NCBI RefSeq assembly: GCF_029871245.1
Contig: NZ_SSON01000048.1
Location: forward strand, 1 to 64,000
DNA: 64,000 bases
Reading direction: 5' to 3'
From: Pseudomonas sp. BN102
GTDB taxonomy: Bacteria; Pseudomonadota; Gammaproteobacteria; Pseudomonadales; Pseudomonadaceae
Both the position numbers and the translations under genes were made by a program. The number at the start of each line of letters is the position of its first letter. The first letter of the stretch is position 1. The notes beneath the pieces were generated by a model, which had not been told where the DNA came from, ran no database searches, and saw nothing but the letters and a program-made list of their open reading frames with translations. This document shows positions 16,091-23,227 of the stretch, in pieces.

Positions 16091-16398
16091 CCGCGCAGCT
16101 CCGGGTTGCCCAGGCCCCAGTTCCAGGGGCGGATCTCGATGTGCTCGAACAGCCCGGCACGTACGTAGGGGTCGTCGCCGAGAAAGGCCTGCACCTCGCC
16201 CAGGCTCGAGGCCTCGACCACCAGCAGGGTGCCGTTCATGCGGCCATCGCCGCTGTCCAGGGTGGGCCCGCCGAGGCGCACCACCACCCGGTGCGGATAG
16301 GGATCGCGCAAGTGTTCGCGATGGGCCGGGCGCACCTGGTTGCGCAGCGCCAGCTGGTCCGGCTTGTCGGTGGCGAAGATCGCGAAGTACTGGCTCAT
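16087..16398 (-). CDS. YciI-like protein
   Basis: A 103-residue protein of the YCII fold: MSQYFAIFATDKPD at the N-terminus, a His in RPAHREHL, then MNGTLLVVEASSLGEVQAFLGDDPY and the ending HIEIRPWNWGL. Relatives are dimeric ferredoxin-like-fold proteins, some acting as dehydrochlorinases or muconolactone-isomerase-like enzymes. Here it overlaps genes at both ends by four bases (ATGA), so it is translated in step with the intradiol dioxygenase and the Rieske protein and probably serves the same pathway. Confidence 0.85.
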   Translation of the reverse strand: MSQYFAIFATDKPDQLALRNQVRPAHREHLRDPYPHRVVVRLGGPTLDSGDGRMNGTLLVVEASSLGEVQAFLGDDPYVRAGLFEHIEIRPWNWGLGNPELRG

Positions 16399-17270
16399 CC
16401 CGGTTCGCGCTCCAGCACGAAGTCGTAGCTGGCCAGGCTGAAAGGCCCGGCGATGTCATAGCGCGCCGCCAGGGGATGGTCCTGCCGGCAGGGCTGGTAG
16501 ACCACTTTGAGGGAGTCCTTGACCCCGAACACCACGTCCGATTCCAAGTAGGGGTCGTCATGGTTGAACAGGTGGGTGACCAGGCTGCGATACCCGTCGG
16601 CCTTGACCATGAAGTGCAGGTGCGCCGGTCTCCAGGGATGCCGGTCGCTGGCCTGCAGCAGGCGGCCCACCGGCCCATCGGTGGGGATTGGGTAGCTCAC
16701 CGGAATGATGGTGCGAATGGCAAAACGCCCTTCTTCGTCGGTCCGGTAGCGGCCGCGCAGGTTGGTCAGCGGCTGGTCCGGGTCCTGCCCCGAGTACATG
16801 CCATTCTCGGCGGTCTGCCAGACATCCAGGATGGCGCCGGCGATGGGCTCGCCGGCAGCGTCCAGGACCCGGCCGAGCACCAGCGCGGGCTGGCCCGTCG
16901 TAGAGGCCATGTTCTCGCCATGGCCGCGCTTGGGCATACCGGCGATGTAGAAGGGCCCGAACACCGTGGTTTCGGTGGCGCTCTCGCTGGCACGGTGATT
17001 GATGGCGTCCACCAGCGTGGACAGGCCGATCACATCCGACAGCAGGATGAATTCCTGGCGCACGGCACCATCGCATTTCTGGCCGGTGTCGGTGAGGAAA
17101 CGAATGCCTTCCAGCCACTCGTCCTCGCTCAGCTCCACCTCGCTGGCGAAGGCATGCAGGTGGCGCACCAGGCTCTGCACCACCTGGCGCAGGCGCGGAT
17201 TGGGCGTGTTGCCGAAGGCCGCTACGGCCTCGGCGGAGATCTTGGCTTCATTGGCCGGGATATCGTTCAT
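16395..17270 (-). CDS. Intradiol ring-cleavage dioxygenase, probably hydroxyquinol 1,2-dioxygenase
   Basis: A 291-residue non-haem Fe(III) enzyme that would open hydroxyquinol (benzene-1,2,4-triol) to maleylacetate. The N-terminal helical dimerisation domain spans residues 1-100, and the catalytic barrel follows. Fe ligands are visible as Tyr in ENGMYSG, Tyr in RGRYRTD and the two His of RPAHLHFM. FGPFYIAGMP is typical of the hydroxyquinol/catechol branch. It follows maleylacetate reductase after a 107-bp gap with a family B repeat and overlaps the YciI-like gene. Confidence 0.87.
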   Translation of the reverse strand: MNDIPANEAKISAEAVAAFGNTPNPRLRQVVQSLVRHLHAFASEVELSEDEWLEGIRFLTDTGQKCDGAVRQEFILLSDVIGLSTLVDAINHRASESATETTVFGPFYIAGMPKRGHGENMASTTGQPALVLGRVLDAAGEPIAGAILDVWQTAENGMYSGQDPDQPLTNLRGRYRTDEEGRFAIRTIIPVSYPIPTDGPVGRLLQASDRHPWRPAHLHFMVKADGYRSLVTHLFNHDDPYLESDVVFGVKDSLKVVYQPCRQDHPLAARYDIAGPFSLASYDFVLEREPG

Positions 17271-17304
17271 CGCTTATTCCCGTGGGTCTCGGTTCGGATC
17301 GACC

Positions 17305-17368
17305 GTAGGGTGCGCCGTGCGCACGGGAAATCCTGCACGGAGGCATCGGTGCGCACAGCGCACCCTAC
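17305..17368. repeat. Intergenic palindromic repeat, family B
   Basis: CGTAGGGTGCGCCGTGCGCAC and the complementary GTGCGCACAGCGCACCCTACG surround a short loop. It lies inside the hydroquinone operon, between maleylacetate reductase and the intradiol dioxygenase, and may lower expression of the distal genes. Confidence 0.8.
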
Positions 17369-17377
17369 GAGAAGGCG

Positions 17378-18445
17378 TCATGCCGGTGGGAGGCCTTTCC
17401 AGGCGCGGACCAGCATGGTTTCGATGGCGCCCTGCTCGAAGGGGCGCGGGTTGTAGTAAGGGCTGGAGCAGGCGATCACCGCCGTTTCCGCCGGGCCTTC
17501 CTCGGGCAGGCCGAGTTCGGCCAGGGACGCCGGGATACCCAGTTTCCGGTTGAGGGCGAAGATCAGCGGCCCCACCTCCTCCGCATCCCGTCCACCCAGG
17601 GCGCGGGCGGCGCGGCGCAACGGTTCGGCAGCGGCCTCGCGGTTGTAGTGGGCGGCATGGGGCAGCACCACGGCGTGGGCCTGGGCGTGGGGCAGGTTGA
17701 AGGTGCCGCCGAGGGTGTGGCAGAGCTTGTGGTGGATGGCCATCCCCACCGAGCCCAGGCAGATGCCGGCGAGCCAGGCGCCATAGAGGGCACGGCTACG
17801 GGCCTGGGCGTCCTCCGGGTTGGCCACCACGCTGGGCAGGGCTTCGGCCAGGGCGCGGATGGATTCCTCCGCCATCAGGCCGATGATCGGGTTGGCGTCC
17901 TGGGCATAGAGCGCCTCCACGGCGTGGGCCATGGCGTTCATGCCCGAGCAGGCGGAGATGGCTGCCGGCAACGTCAGGGTCAGTTGCGGGTCGTAGACCA
18001 CGGTCTTCGGCAATACGCGGAAGTCGCGGCCGGTCTTCTTCAGGCGGTTCTCGGTCACGCCGTAGATGGGCGTCATCTCGGAACCGGCGTAGGTGGTCGG
18101 CACCGCCAGGATCGGCAACCCGGACTCCAGGGCGATGGCCTTGCCCAGGCCGATGGTGGAGCCGCCGCCAATGGCCACGCAGCAATCGGCATCCAGCCGT
18201 GCGGCCTCGGCGCGGGCGGCGCGGGCCACCTCCACCGGCACATGCATCACCGCCTGCGGGTAGACCCCGGCAGAGCGCTCGCCGAGGATGACCGCCACCC
18301 GCTCGCCCAGGTGGCGCTGCTCGGGGGTGGTGAGGATCAGCGCACGCCGCGCACCGAGCTTGTCCAGCTCTTCGGCCAAGGATTCCAGCTTGCCCCAGCC
18401 GAACACCACGCGGGAGGCCAGGCCCTGATAGATGAAGGGATTCAT
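17378..18445 (-). CDS. Maleylacetate reductase
   Basis: A 355-residue iron-containing alcohol-dehydrogenase-family enzyme that reduces maleylacetate to 3-oxoadipate with NAD(P)H. Cofactor-binding IGGGSTIGLGKAIAL (near residue 95) and PTTYAGSEMTPIYG are present. The His-rich metal region, MAIHHKLCHTLGGTFNLPHAQAHAVVLPH, has the arrangement typical of maleylacetate reductases rather than of simple alcohol dehydrogenases. The start at 18445 leaves seven bases to the aldehyde dehydrogenase stop. Its product feeds the beta-ketoadipate route. Confidence 0.9.
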   Translation of the reverse strand: MNPFIYQGLASRVVFGWGKLESLAEELDKLGARRALILTTPEQRHLGERVAVILGERSAGVYPQAVMHVPVEVARAARAEAARLDADCCVAIGGGSTIGLGKAIALESGLPILAVPTTYAGSEMTPIYGVTENRLKKTGRDFRVLPKTVVYDPQLTLTLPAAISACSGMNAMAHAVEALYAQDANPIIGLMAEESIRALAEALPSVVANPEDAQARSRALYGAWLAGICLGSVGMAIHHKLCHTLGGTFNLPHAQAHAVVLPHAAHYNREAAAEPLRRAARALGGRDAEEVGPLIFALNRKLGIPASLAELGLPEEGPAETAVIACSSPYYNPRPFEQGAIETMLVRAWKGLPPA

Positions 18446-18452
18446 GGTTACC

Positions 18453-19916
18453 TCAGCGCTTGAAGTGGGGCGGGATCTTGGCGTCCACGTTGACCCACAC
18501 GGAGCGGGCCTCGGTGTAGTCGTGGATGGCCTCGAAGCCCATCTCGCGGCCATAGCCCGACTGGCCGACACCGCCGAAGGGGCTGCCGGGGCTGACGCGC
18601 TTGTAGCAGTTGATCCAGCACATGCCGGCATGGATGTTCGCCGCCATGCGGTGGGCGCGCTGCAGGTCGCGGGTCCAGAGGCCGCTGCCCAGGCCGTACT
18701 GGGTGCCGTTGGCGATCGCCAGGGCTTCCTCGTCGCTGGAGAAGCGCAGCACCGTGACGAAGGGGCCGAACACCTCTTCCTGGGCCACGCGGTGATGCGG
18801 CTGGGCTTCGACCACCGTCGGCTCGATGTAGTAACCGTCAGCCAGGGCTGGGTCCGCGGGCACCTTGCCGCCACTGAGGACGCGGCCGCCCTGCTCGCGG
18901 GCGATCTCGACGTAGGACAGCACGCGGTCGCGGTGCTGGGCGGAAGTCAGCGGGCCCATTTCGGTGTCCGGGTCCAGCGGGCTGCCCAGGCGGATGGAAC
19001 GGGCCAGGCCGATGAAGCGTTCGAGGAACTCGTCGGCGATGCGTTCGTGGAGGATCAACCGCGAGCCGGCGATGCAGGCCTGGCCCTGGTTGTGGAATAT
19101 GGCCCAGGCGGCGCCGTTGACGGCCGCGTCCAGGTTGGCATCCTCGAAGACGATATTGGCGCCCTTCCCGCCCAGCTCCAGCTGCACGCGCTTGAGGTTG
19201 CCCTGGGAGGCCTCGACGATGCGCCGGCCCGTAGCGGTGGAACCGGTGAAAGCGATCTTGCCCACGTCCTCATGCTCGGCCAGGCGCTGCCCGGCGCTGT
19301 GGCCATAGCCCGGCACCACATTGACCACGCCATCGGGGAAGCCCACTTCCTTCATCAGCTCGGCGATGCGCAGGGTGGACAGCGGGGTGATCTCCGACGG
19401 TTTGATCACCACCGTGTTGCCGGCGGCCAGGGCCGGGCCCATCTTCCAGCTGGTGAACATCAGCGGGAAGTTCCACGGCACAATCTGCCCGACCACGCCT
19501 ATGGGCTTGCGTTGCACATAGTTGAGGAAGCCGGATTCCACCGGGATCACCGCGCCCTCGATCTTGTCGGCCATGCCGCCGAAATAGCGGAAGCAGGCGG
19601 CGGTGCGTGGCACGTCGAGGCTTCGCGAGTCGCGGATCGGATGGCCGGTATCCAGGGATTCCAGCTGCGCCAGCTCCTCGAGGTGCTCCTCGATCTTGTC
19701 TGCCAGCTTGAGCAGCAGGCGCCCGCGTTCAGCGCCGGACAGCGCGGCCCAGGCCGGGAAGGCACGCTTGGCGGCAGCCACCGCCAGGTCCACGTCCTCG
19801 GCTTCGGCGGCGGCGATCCGGGTGATCAGCGAGCCATCGTGGGGCGACAGGACGTCGATGGTCCCGCCCTTCAGGGCCGGAACGAAGCGGCCGTCGATGA
19901 AGAGTTGGTTCTGCAT
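18453..19916 (-). CDS. Aldehyde dehydrogenase, probable 4-hydroxymuconic semialdehyde dehydrogenase
   Basis: A 487-residue NAD(P)-dependent enzyme with GQIVPWNFPLMF, the Glu of LELGGKGAN (near residue 252) and the nucleophilic Cys of NQGQACIAGSR (near residue 286). Placement between hydroquinone dioxygenase and maleylacetate reductase assigns it to the oxidation of 4-hydroxymuconic semialdehyde, the ring-opening product, to maleylacetate. The family alone would not tell the substrate. A family D hairpin lies between its start and the dioxygenase gene. Confidence 0.87.
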   Translation of the reverse strand: MQNQLFIDGRFVPALKGGTIDVLSPHDGSLITRIAAAEAEDVDLAVAAAKRAFPAWAALSGAERGRLLLKLADKIEEHLEELAQLESLDTGHPIRDSRSLDVPRTAACFRYFGGMADKIEGAVIPVESGFLNYVQRKPIGVVGQIVPWNFPLMFTSWKMGPALAAGNTVVIKPSEITPLSTLRIAELMKEVGFPDGVVNVVPGYGHSAGQRLAEHEDVGKIAFTGSTATGRRIVEASQGNLKRVQLELGGKGANIVFEDANLDAAVNGAAWAIFHNQGQACIAGSRLILHERIADEFLERFIGLARSIRLGSPLDPDTEMGPLTSAQHRDRVLSYVEIAREQGGRVLSGGKVPADPALADGYYIEPTVVEAQPHHRVAQEEVFGPFVTVLRFSSDEEALAIANGTQYGLGSGLWTRDLQRAHRMAANIHAGMCWINCYKRVSPGSPFGGVGQSGYGREMGFEAIHDYTEARSVWVNVDAKIPPHFKR

Positions 19917-19972
19917 TGAAAAGCTCTCCGGGCGCCGCAGCGAACCGCGACGTCTGTGTGAGATGGATTAGT

Positions 19973-20010
19973 CCCCTCTCCCCTCCGGGGAGAGGGCTAG
20001 GGAGAGGGGC
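19973..20010. repeat. Intergenic hairpin, family D
   Basis: CCCCTCTCCCCTCC and GGGGAGAGGG arms followed by a second GGGAGAGGGG. It is located inside the operon, between the dioxygenase large subunit and the aldehyde dehydrogenase. Confidence 0.7.
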
Positions 20011-20019
20011 GTGGCGACC

Positions 20020-21039
20020 TCAGAACTCGACCGGGTACGGCGGGAGCTCGCCGCTCTCGTAGCGCTGGGGCAGGTTCGGCGTGGCGTTCTCCCAGACCAG
20101 CAGCATGGAGCGCTTGGTGGAGTAACCCTGGTGGCGAATGTCCGCGGGCATGGCGCAGATATCGCCGGCACGCATGGTGATGCGCGCGCGGGGAGCGCCG
20201 TCGTCCTTGTCCGCCACATCCCAGATGATTTCGTCGGACAGCTGCAGGAACCACTCCACGCGGTCGTTGCCGTGGAACACCGGAAGGATGAATTCTTCGG
20301 TGGTCGGGCAGAACAGGCTGGCCTTGCACACCGAACTGACCGAGGGGTTCCAGGTCACATCGGAGCGCGACAGGTACTTGTAGAGGTTGAAGGCGTGCAA
20401 CTCACCTTCGAAGCCTTCGGCGGAATGGATTTCCGGTTCGTCCTGGGGCACGTCGGCGAACTGGCGGTTCACCGGCAGGTCGTTGCGCAGCGGCGAGTCG
20501 TCCGGCAGGCCGGGCATGCGCCGGGTGGCGACGCGGAAACGCTCGATGGCCTCGATATTGTCGCCATTCTTGCGGCCGAAGGCGCTGCCGGTCTCCTCCG
20601 GCGCGGCGAAGGGGTCGAAGCCGGCGTTGGTCCAGTCGCGCAGGATGGCCTTGAAGGTGGCCATGATCTTCGGCGTCTCGAACTGCTCGGTGTAGTCGAC
20701 CCCGGCGGCTTTCAGTACGCCGTTGAAGCTGCCGGCATAGAGGTCGACCTTGCCGTAGTGGTTGCGGGTGCCGATCACTTCGTCGAAGTTCACCCAGCCG
20801 TAGAAGAAGCCCCAGGCCACATCGCGCATGGTGGCGCGCAGGAAGGCGTCGGCGGGAATCAGGTGCGAACGCTCCTGGCCCTTGGCCGGCCACTGGATAC
20901 GCACAAAGTATTCGTCGCGGGAAAGGGTGAAGGCGCCCAGCTTGAAGGTGCGGTAGCCGGTAACGGTATCGGGCAGGCTGGCTTCGACTTCATCGGCGGC
21001 GAAGCTGGCGGAGGTATCGAGGGTTTCGAGCATGGCCAT
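20020..21039 (-). CDS. hapD: Hydroquinone 1,2-dioxygenase, large (beta) subunit
   Basis: A 339-residue catalytic subunit of the two-component Fe(II) hydroquinone dioxygenase (HapCD/PnpCD type), which cleaves hydroquinone to 4-hydroxymuconic semialdehyde. The cupin-like region holds His256, Asn258 and Glu262 in FHGNDRVEW and His303 in DIRHQGY; as I recall, these are the same residues and numbers as the iron ligands of the structurally studied PnpCD. The start at 21039 was chosen because AAAGGAC precedes it. The small subunit lies 38 bases upstream. Confidence 0.9.
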   Translation of the reverse strand: MAMLETLDTSASFAADEVEASLPDTVTGYRTFKLGAFTLSRDEYFVRIQWPAKGQERSHLIPADAFLRATMRDVAWGFFYGWVNFDEVIGTRNHYGKVDLYAGSFNGVLKAAGVDYTEQFETPKIMATFKAILRDWTNAGFDPFAAPEETGSAFGRKNGDNIEAIERFRVATRRMPGLPDDSPLRNDLPVNRQFADVPQDEPEIHSAEGFEGELHAFNLYKYLSRSDVTWNPSVSSVCKASLFCPTTEEFILPVFHGNDRVEWFLQLSDEIIWDVADKDDGAPRARITMRAGDICAMPADIRHQGYSTKRSMLLVWENATPNLPQRYESGELPPYPVEF

Positions 21040-21077
21040 GGTGGATGTCCTTTTGTTCTGGTTGTCGGTCGGGGCTG

Positions 21078-21581
21078 TCACTTCAGGCAGATGTCTGCCC
21101 ACTTCTCCACCGACAGCGGTCCCTTGATGGTCTGCAGCAGCAGGACGCCGGGGCGTGCGCTCTCGAAGCGGTAGGCGCAGCCGACCGGCAGCAGCGCCTG
21201 GTGGCCGCGCTTGAGCAACACGTAGCCCATGGGCCGGCCCTTGGGCTGCTCGCCGGCCAGTTGGGTGCCCTCGCCTTCGGTCAGGGGCTGGTCGAGCTTG
21301 AGGAAGTCCACCCGCACTTCGCCGTCCACCGAGATGACGAACTCGTCATGGGCACAGCTGTACCAAGGCGACTGGCCTTCGGCGCGCAGGGTCTCGATGA
21401 CGTAGCCGAGGTTCAGACCGACCACCACCTTTTCATAGGGGGCGGACTTTGCGGCGACCTCGAAGATGTTGGAGAAGGCGTAGTGGCGGGCTTCGCCCTG
21501 GATGATCTCGATCGACCCCTTGCGATGGTCGTCGAGCGAGCCGAAGACAGTACGGAATGCGGCATTGCTCATCTCATTCAC
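21078..21581 (-). CDS. hapC: Hydroquinone 1,2-dioxygenase, small (alpha) subunit
   Basis: A 167-residue cupin-like partner of the large subunit, expected to form an alpha2beta2 enzyme. Recognisable parts are RKGSIEIIQGEARHYAFSNIFEVAAKSAPYEKVVVGLNLGYV read in pieces, HDEFVISVDGEVRVDFLKL, and LKRGHQALLPVGCAYRF. It is the first gene of the operon; a second ATG three codons in (21572) could also be used. Upstream lies an AT-rich region with two LysR-type motifs. Confidence 0.88.
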   Translation of the reverse strand: MNEMSNAAFRTVFGSLDDHRKGSIEIIQGEARHYAFSNIFEVAAKSAPYEKVVVGLNLGYVIETLRAEGQSPWYSCAHDEFVISVDGEVRVDFLKLDQPLTEGEGTQLAGEQPKGRPMGYVLLKRGHQALLPVGCAYRFESARPGVLLLQTIKGPLSVEKWADICLK

Positions 21582-22001
21582 CGTTTGTTGTTGTAGTGGG
21601 TGAAGGGAAAGTTACGAGCAGGGCCTCCGGCCAACAATTCCAGGTCGGGCGACAACAGTGTTTGCGAAACGCGAACAGTGAAGAAACGGCTCTATTACGC
21701 GGATTTCAGCGAATCGCCAGACCTCGCTTCAGGGGAAATTTCCGCCCTGCAGCAAGCGATAGACTGAGCTTATCGTCCAGATAAATCGAATAAATCGATT
21801 ATGACAATTCAAAGGAAAAGTCTTTCCATTTTGCGTAAAAGTGCTCTTAATTGCTTTCTAACTTATTGTTTTTAAAAGAACATACCCAAGTATCACTGAC
21901 GTCGATAGCAATCATCACGCAGCATCACTTCTTGATCGAAATTACATCAGTAACATGGGCCCCGTAGACGAATTCCAACCCCCTTCACCGAGGTGCCCAA
22001 A
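21582..22001. other. AT-rich divergent control region
   Basis: No gene is seen. The bases 21780-21960 are far more AT-rich than anything nearby. The region must carry the promoter of the hydroquinone operon (minus strand) and of the repeat-protein gene (plus strand). Exact -35/-10 boxes could not be assigned. Confidence 0.6.
21770..21798. promoter_or_regulatory. Tandem LysR-type binding motifs
   Basis: TTATCGTCCAGATAA (21770-21784) and TCGAATAAATCGA (21786-21798) are each inverted repeats containing T-N11-A, with centres 15 bases apart. They lie about 190 bases upstream of hapC. Confidence 0.5.
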
Positions 22002-22310
22002 ATGAAAAAGCAAATCCTTGCCAGCCTGTTCATCGCCAGCCTGTCCGCTTCTGCCTTTGCCCTGTCCGTCGCGGAGGGTGGCTCCGATCACACCAGCATC
22101 CACCGCGTAGCCGAAGGCGGTGCCGATCGCACTGGCGCCGACCGTATCGCTGAAAGCGGTGCCGAACGTTCCGAGTCCCTGCGTGTAGCTGAAGGTGGTT
22201 CCGACCGCACCAAGGGCTTCGATGTCGCTGAAGGTGGCTCCGACCGCACCAAGGGCTTCGATGTCGCTGAAGGTGGTGCCGACCGCACTGGCGCCAACCG
22301 CATCAGCTGA
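22002..22310 (+). CDS. Exported protein built of six 13-residue tandem repeats
   Basis: I do not recognise the family. The 102-residue product has a Sec signal peptide (MKKQILASLFIASLSASAFA, cleavage after residue 20) followed by six repeats of consensus VAEGGSDRTxxxR/D at residues 23-35, 36-48, 49-61, 62-74, 75-87 and 88-100, then Ile-Ser and the stop. Repeats four and five are identical. The mature part has no Cys, no aromatic residue except Phe in two repeats, and is strongly hydrophilic. CGAGGTGCCC precedes the chosen ATG; an upstream in-frame codon adds only MPK. A strong terminator follows, so it is a single-gene unit. Confidence 0.8.
   Translation: MKKQILASLFIASLSASAFALSVAEGGSDHTSIHRVAEGGADRTGADRIAESGAERSESLRVAEGGSDRTKGFDVAEGGSDRTKGFDVAEGGADRTGANRIS
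22068..22301 (+). repeat. Six in-frame 39-bp tandem repeats
   Basis: Each unit encodes 13 residues beginning Val/Ile-Ala-Glu. Units four and five (22185-22262) differ at only a few silent bases, suggesting recent duplication; the first and third are most diverged. Confidence 0.85.
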
Positions 22311-22363
22311 TCCCGAGGCAACCAGAGGCAGGCAATCACGATGTATGCATCCCCTCGACAGGC

Positions 22364-22396
22364 AGAAGGCGCCACTTGTGGCGCCTTCTTTCTTTT
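22364..22396 (+). terminator. Rho-independent terminator of the repeat-protein gene
   Basis: AGAAGGCGCCAC and GTGGCGCCTTCT form a 12-bp GC-rich stem with a TT loop, followed by TTCTTTTT. Confidence 0.9.
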
Positions 22397-22418
22397 TGGG
22401 AAATGCAAAAGGAGCCGT

Positions 22419-22468
22419 TCTTCCTGTGGGGGCGATTTCAATCGCTGAGCAGACCGCAGGGCTGCCCT
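22419..22468. repeat. Intergenic repeat, family A (half copy)
   Basis: CCTGTGGGGGCGATTTCAAT and CGCTGAGCAGACCGCAGGGC follow the left half of family A as seen at 1203, but the right arm is missing. Confidence 0.55.
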
Positions 22469-22493
22469 CCCGACCATCCGACGAGCTTCGCCA

Positions 22494-23081
22494 TCACGTC
22501 CCCTTCTCCCGCAACTCCTTCGCCACCCTGAACTGCATCTCGTAGGCCGGTCCTTCCACGCTATCCGGATCGCGGGTGTAGCGCGCCGCAAACTCCTCCA
22601 CGCCCCACTCCCGGTACTGCTGCACATGCCGGAGCTCATGGGCCCAGAGCGCCAGATCCTCCGTGGCGCCCTCGGGGAAGCGGAAGACGATGATGTCGAT
22701 CAGGGTCACGGCCTTGATATCCGGGTTCTGCAGCATGGCGCTGGCGGCACTGAGCTCGCTGCTGTCGCCGATCCGGTAACGCACCGCGTCCAGCAGCGCG
22801 GCATCGTAATAAGGCAGCAACTGGCGCCTGACCTCGGGCGGAATCGCCTCGGTTCCCGCAGCGGCCGCGGCCGCGCGGGATTGCACCAGCCACTGCTGCA
22901 GGGCGTCGGCCGCCACCTGGCTGACCTCGCCGGGCAACGGCCCTATCACCTCCTTGGCATCGGGCAGGCAGATGCAGGCGGTCACGCAGACCTCGTACTG
23001 CCCCGGCGGACAGGCCAGAACTGCGGCATGAAGACTGAAGGCGCCGAGCGCCAGCGCGATTCTTGGAGCGAACTTGGCCAT
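22494..23081 (-). CDS. Exported protein with HExxH-type motif (DUF4157-like)
   Basis: A 195-residue protein with a signal peptide (residues 1-24, ending VLA before Cys25). A short Cys-rich opening follows (CPPGQYEVCVTACICLP), then a helical region and WAHELRHVQQYREWGVEEFAARYTRD, in which H-E-L-R-H fits the zinc-binding HExxH motif with a Gln-Gln next to it as in DUF4157 domains. Such domains are putative peptidases. GGAGAGGG precedes the chosen ATG. It is divergent from the MscS gene and is transcribed toward the repeat-protein gene. Confidence 0.7.
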   Translation of the reverse strand: MAKFAPRIALALGAFSLHAAVLACPPGQYEVCVTACICLPDAKEVIGPLPGEVSQVAADALQQWLVQSRAAAAAAGTEAIPPEVRRQLLPYYDAALLDAVRYRIGDSSELSAASAMLQNPDIKAVTLIDIIVFRFPEGATEDLALWAHELRHVQQYREWGVEEFAARYTRDPDSVEGPAYEMQFRVAKELREKGT

Positions 23082-23227
23082 CTGACCCTCTCCGGCACGT
23101 TCGAGGTGCGCCAACTGCTCTGACTCCGTTTCCGGGGAAATGACGCAACCCTTCGGCCAACCGGACCATACCGCCTGGGTGCGGCGCTCTGCTAACGTGA
23201 TGCAGGCCATCTCGCGGAAGGGAATTC

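Noticed and set aside
16062..17456. 464-codon plus-strand open frame across the YciI-like and intradiol dioxygenase genes
   Set aside because: The minus-strand genes overlap by ATGA and have clear families; the plus frame has none.
22068..22301. Short direct repeats considered as a CRISPR array
   Set aside because: Units are 39 bases, contiguous without spacers, in frame within a secreted protein, and no cas genes are present.
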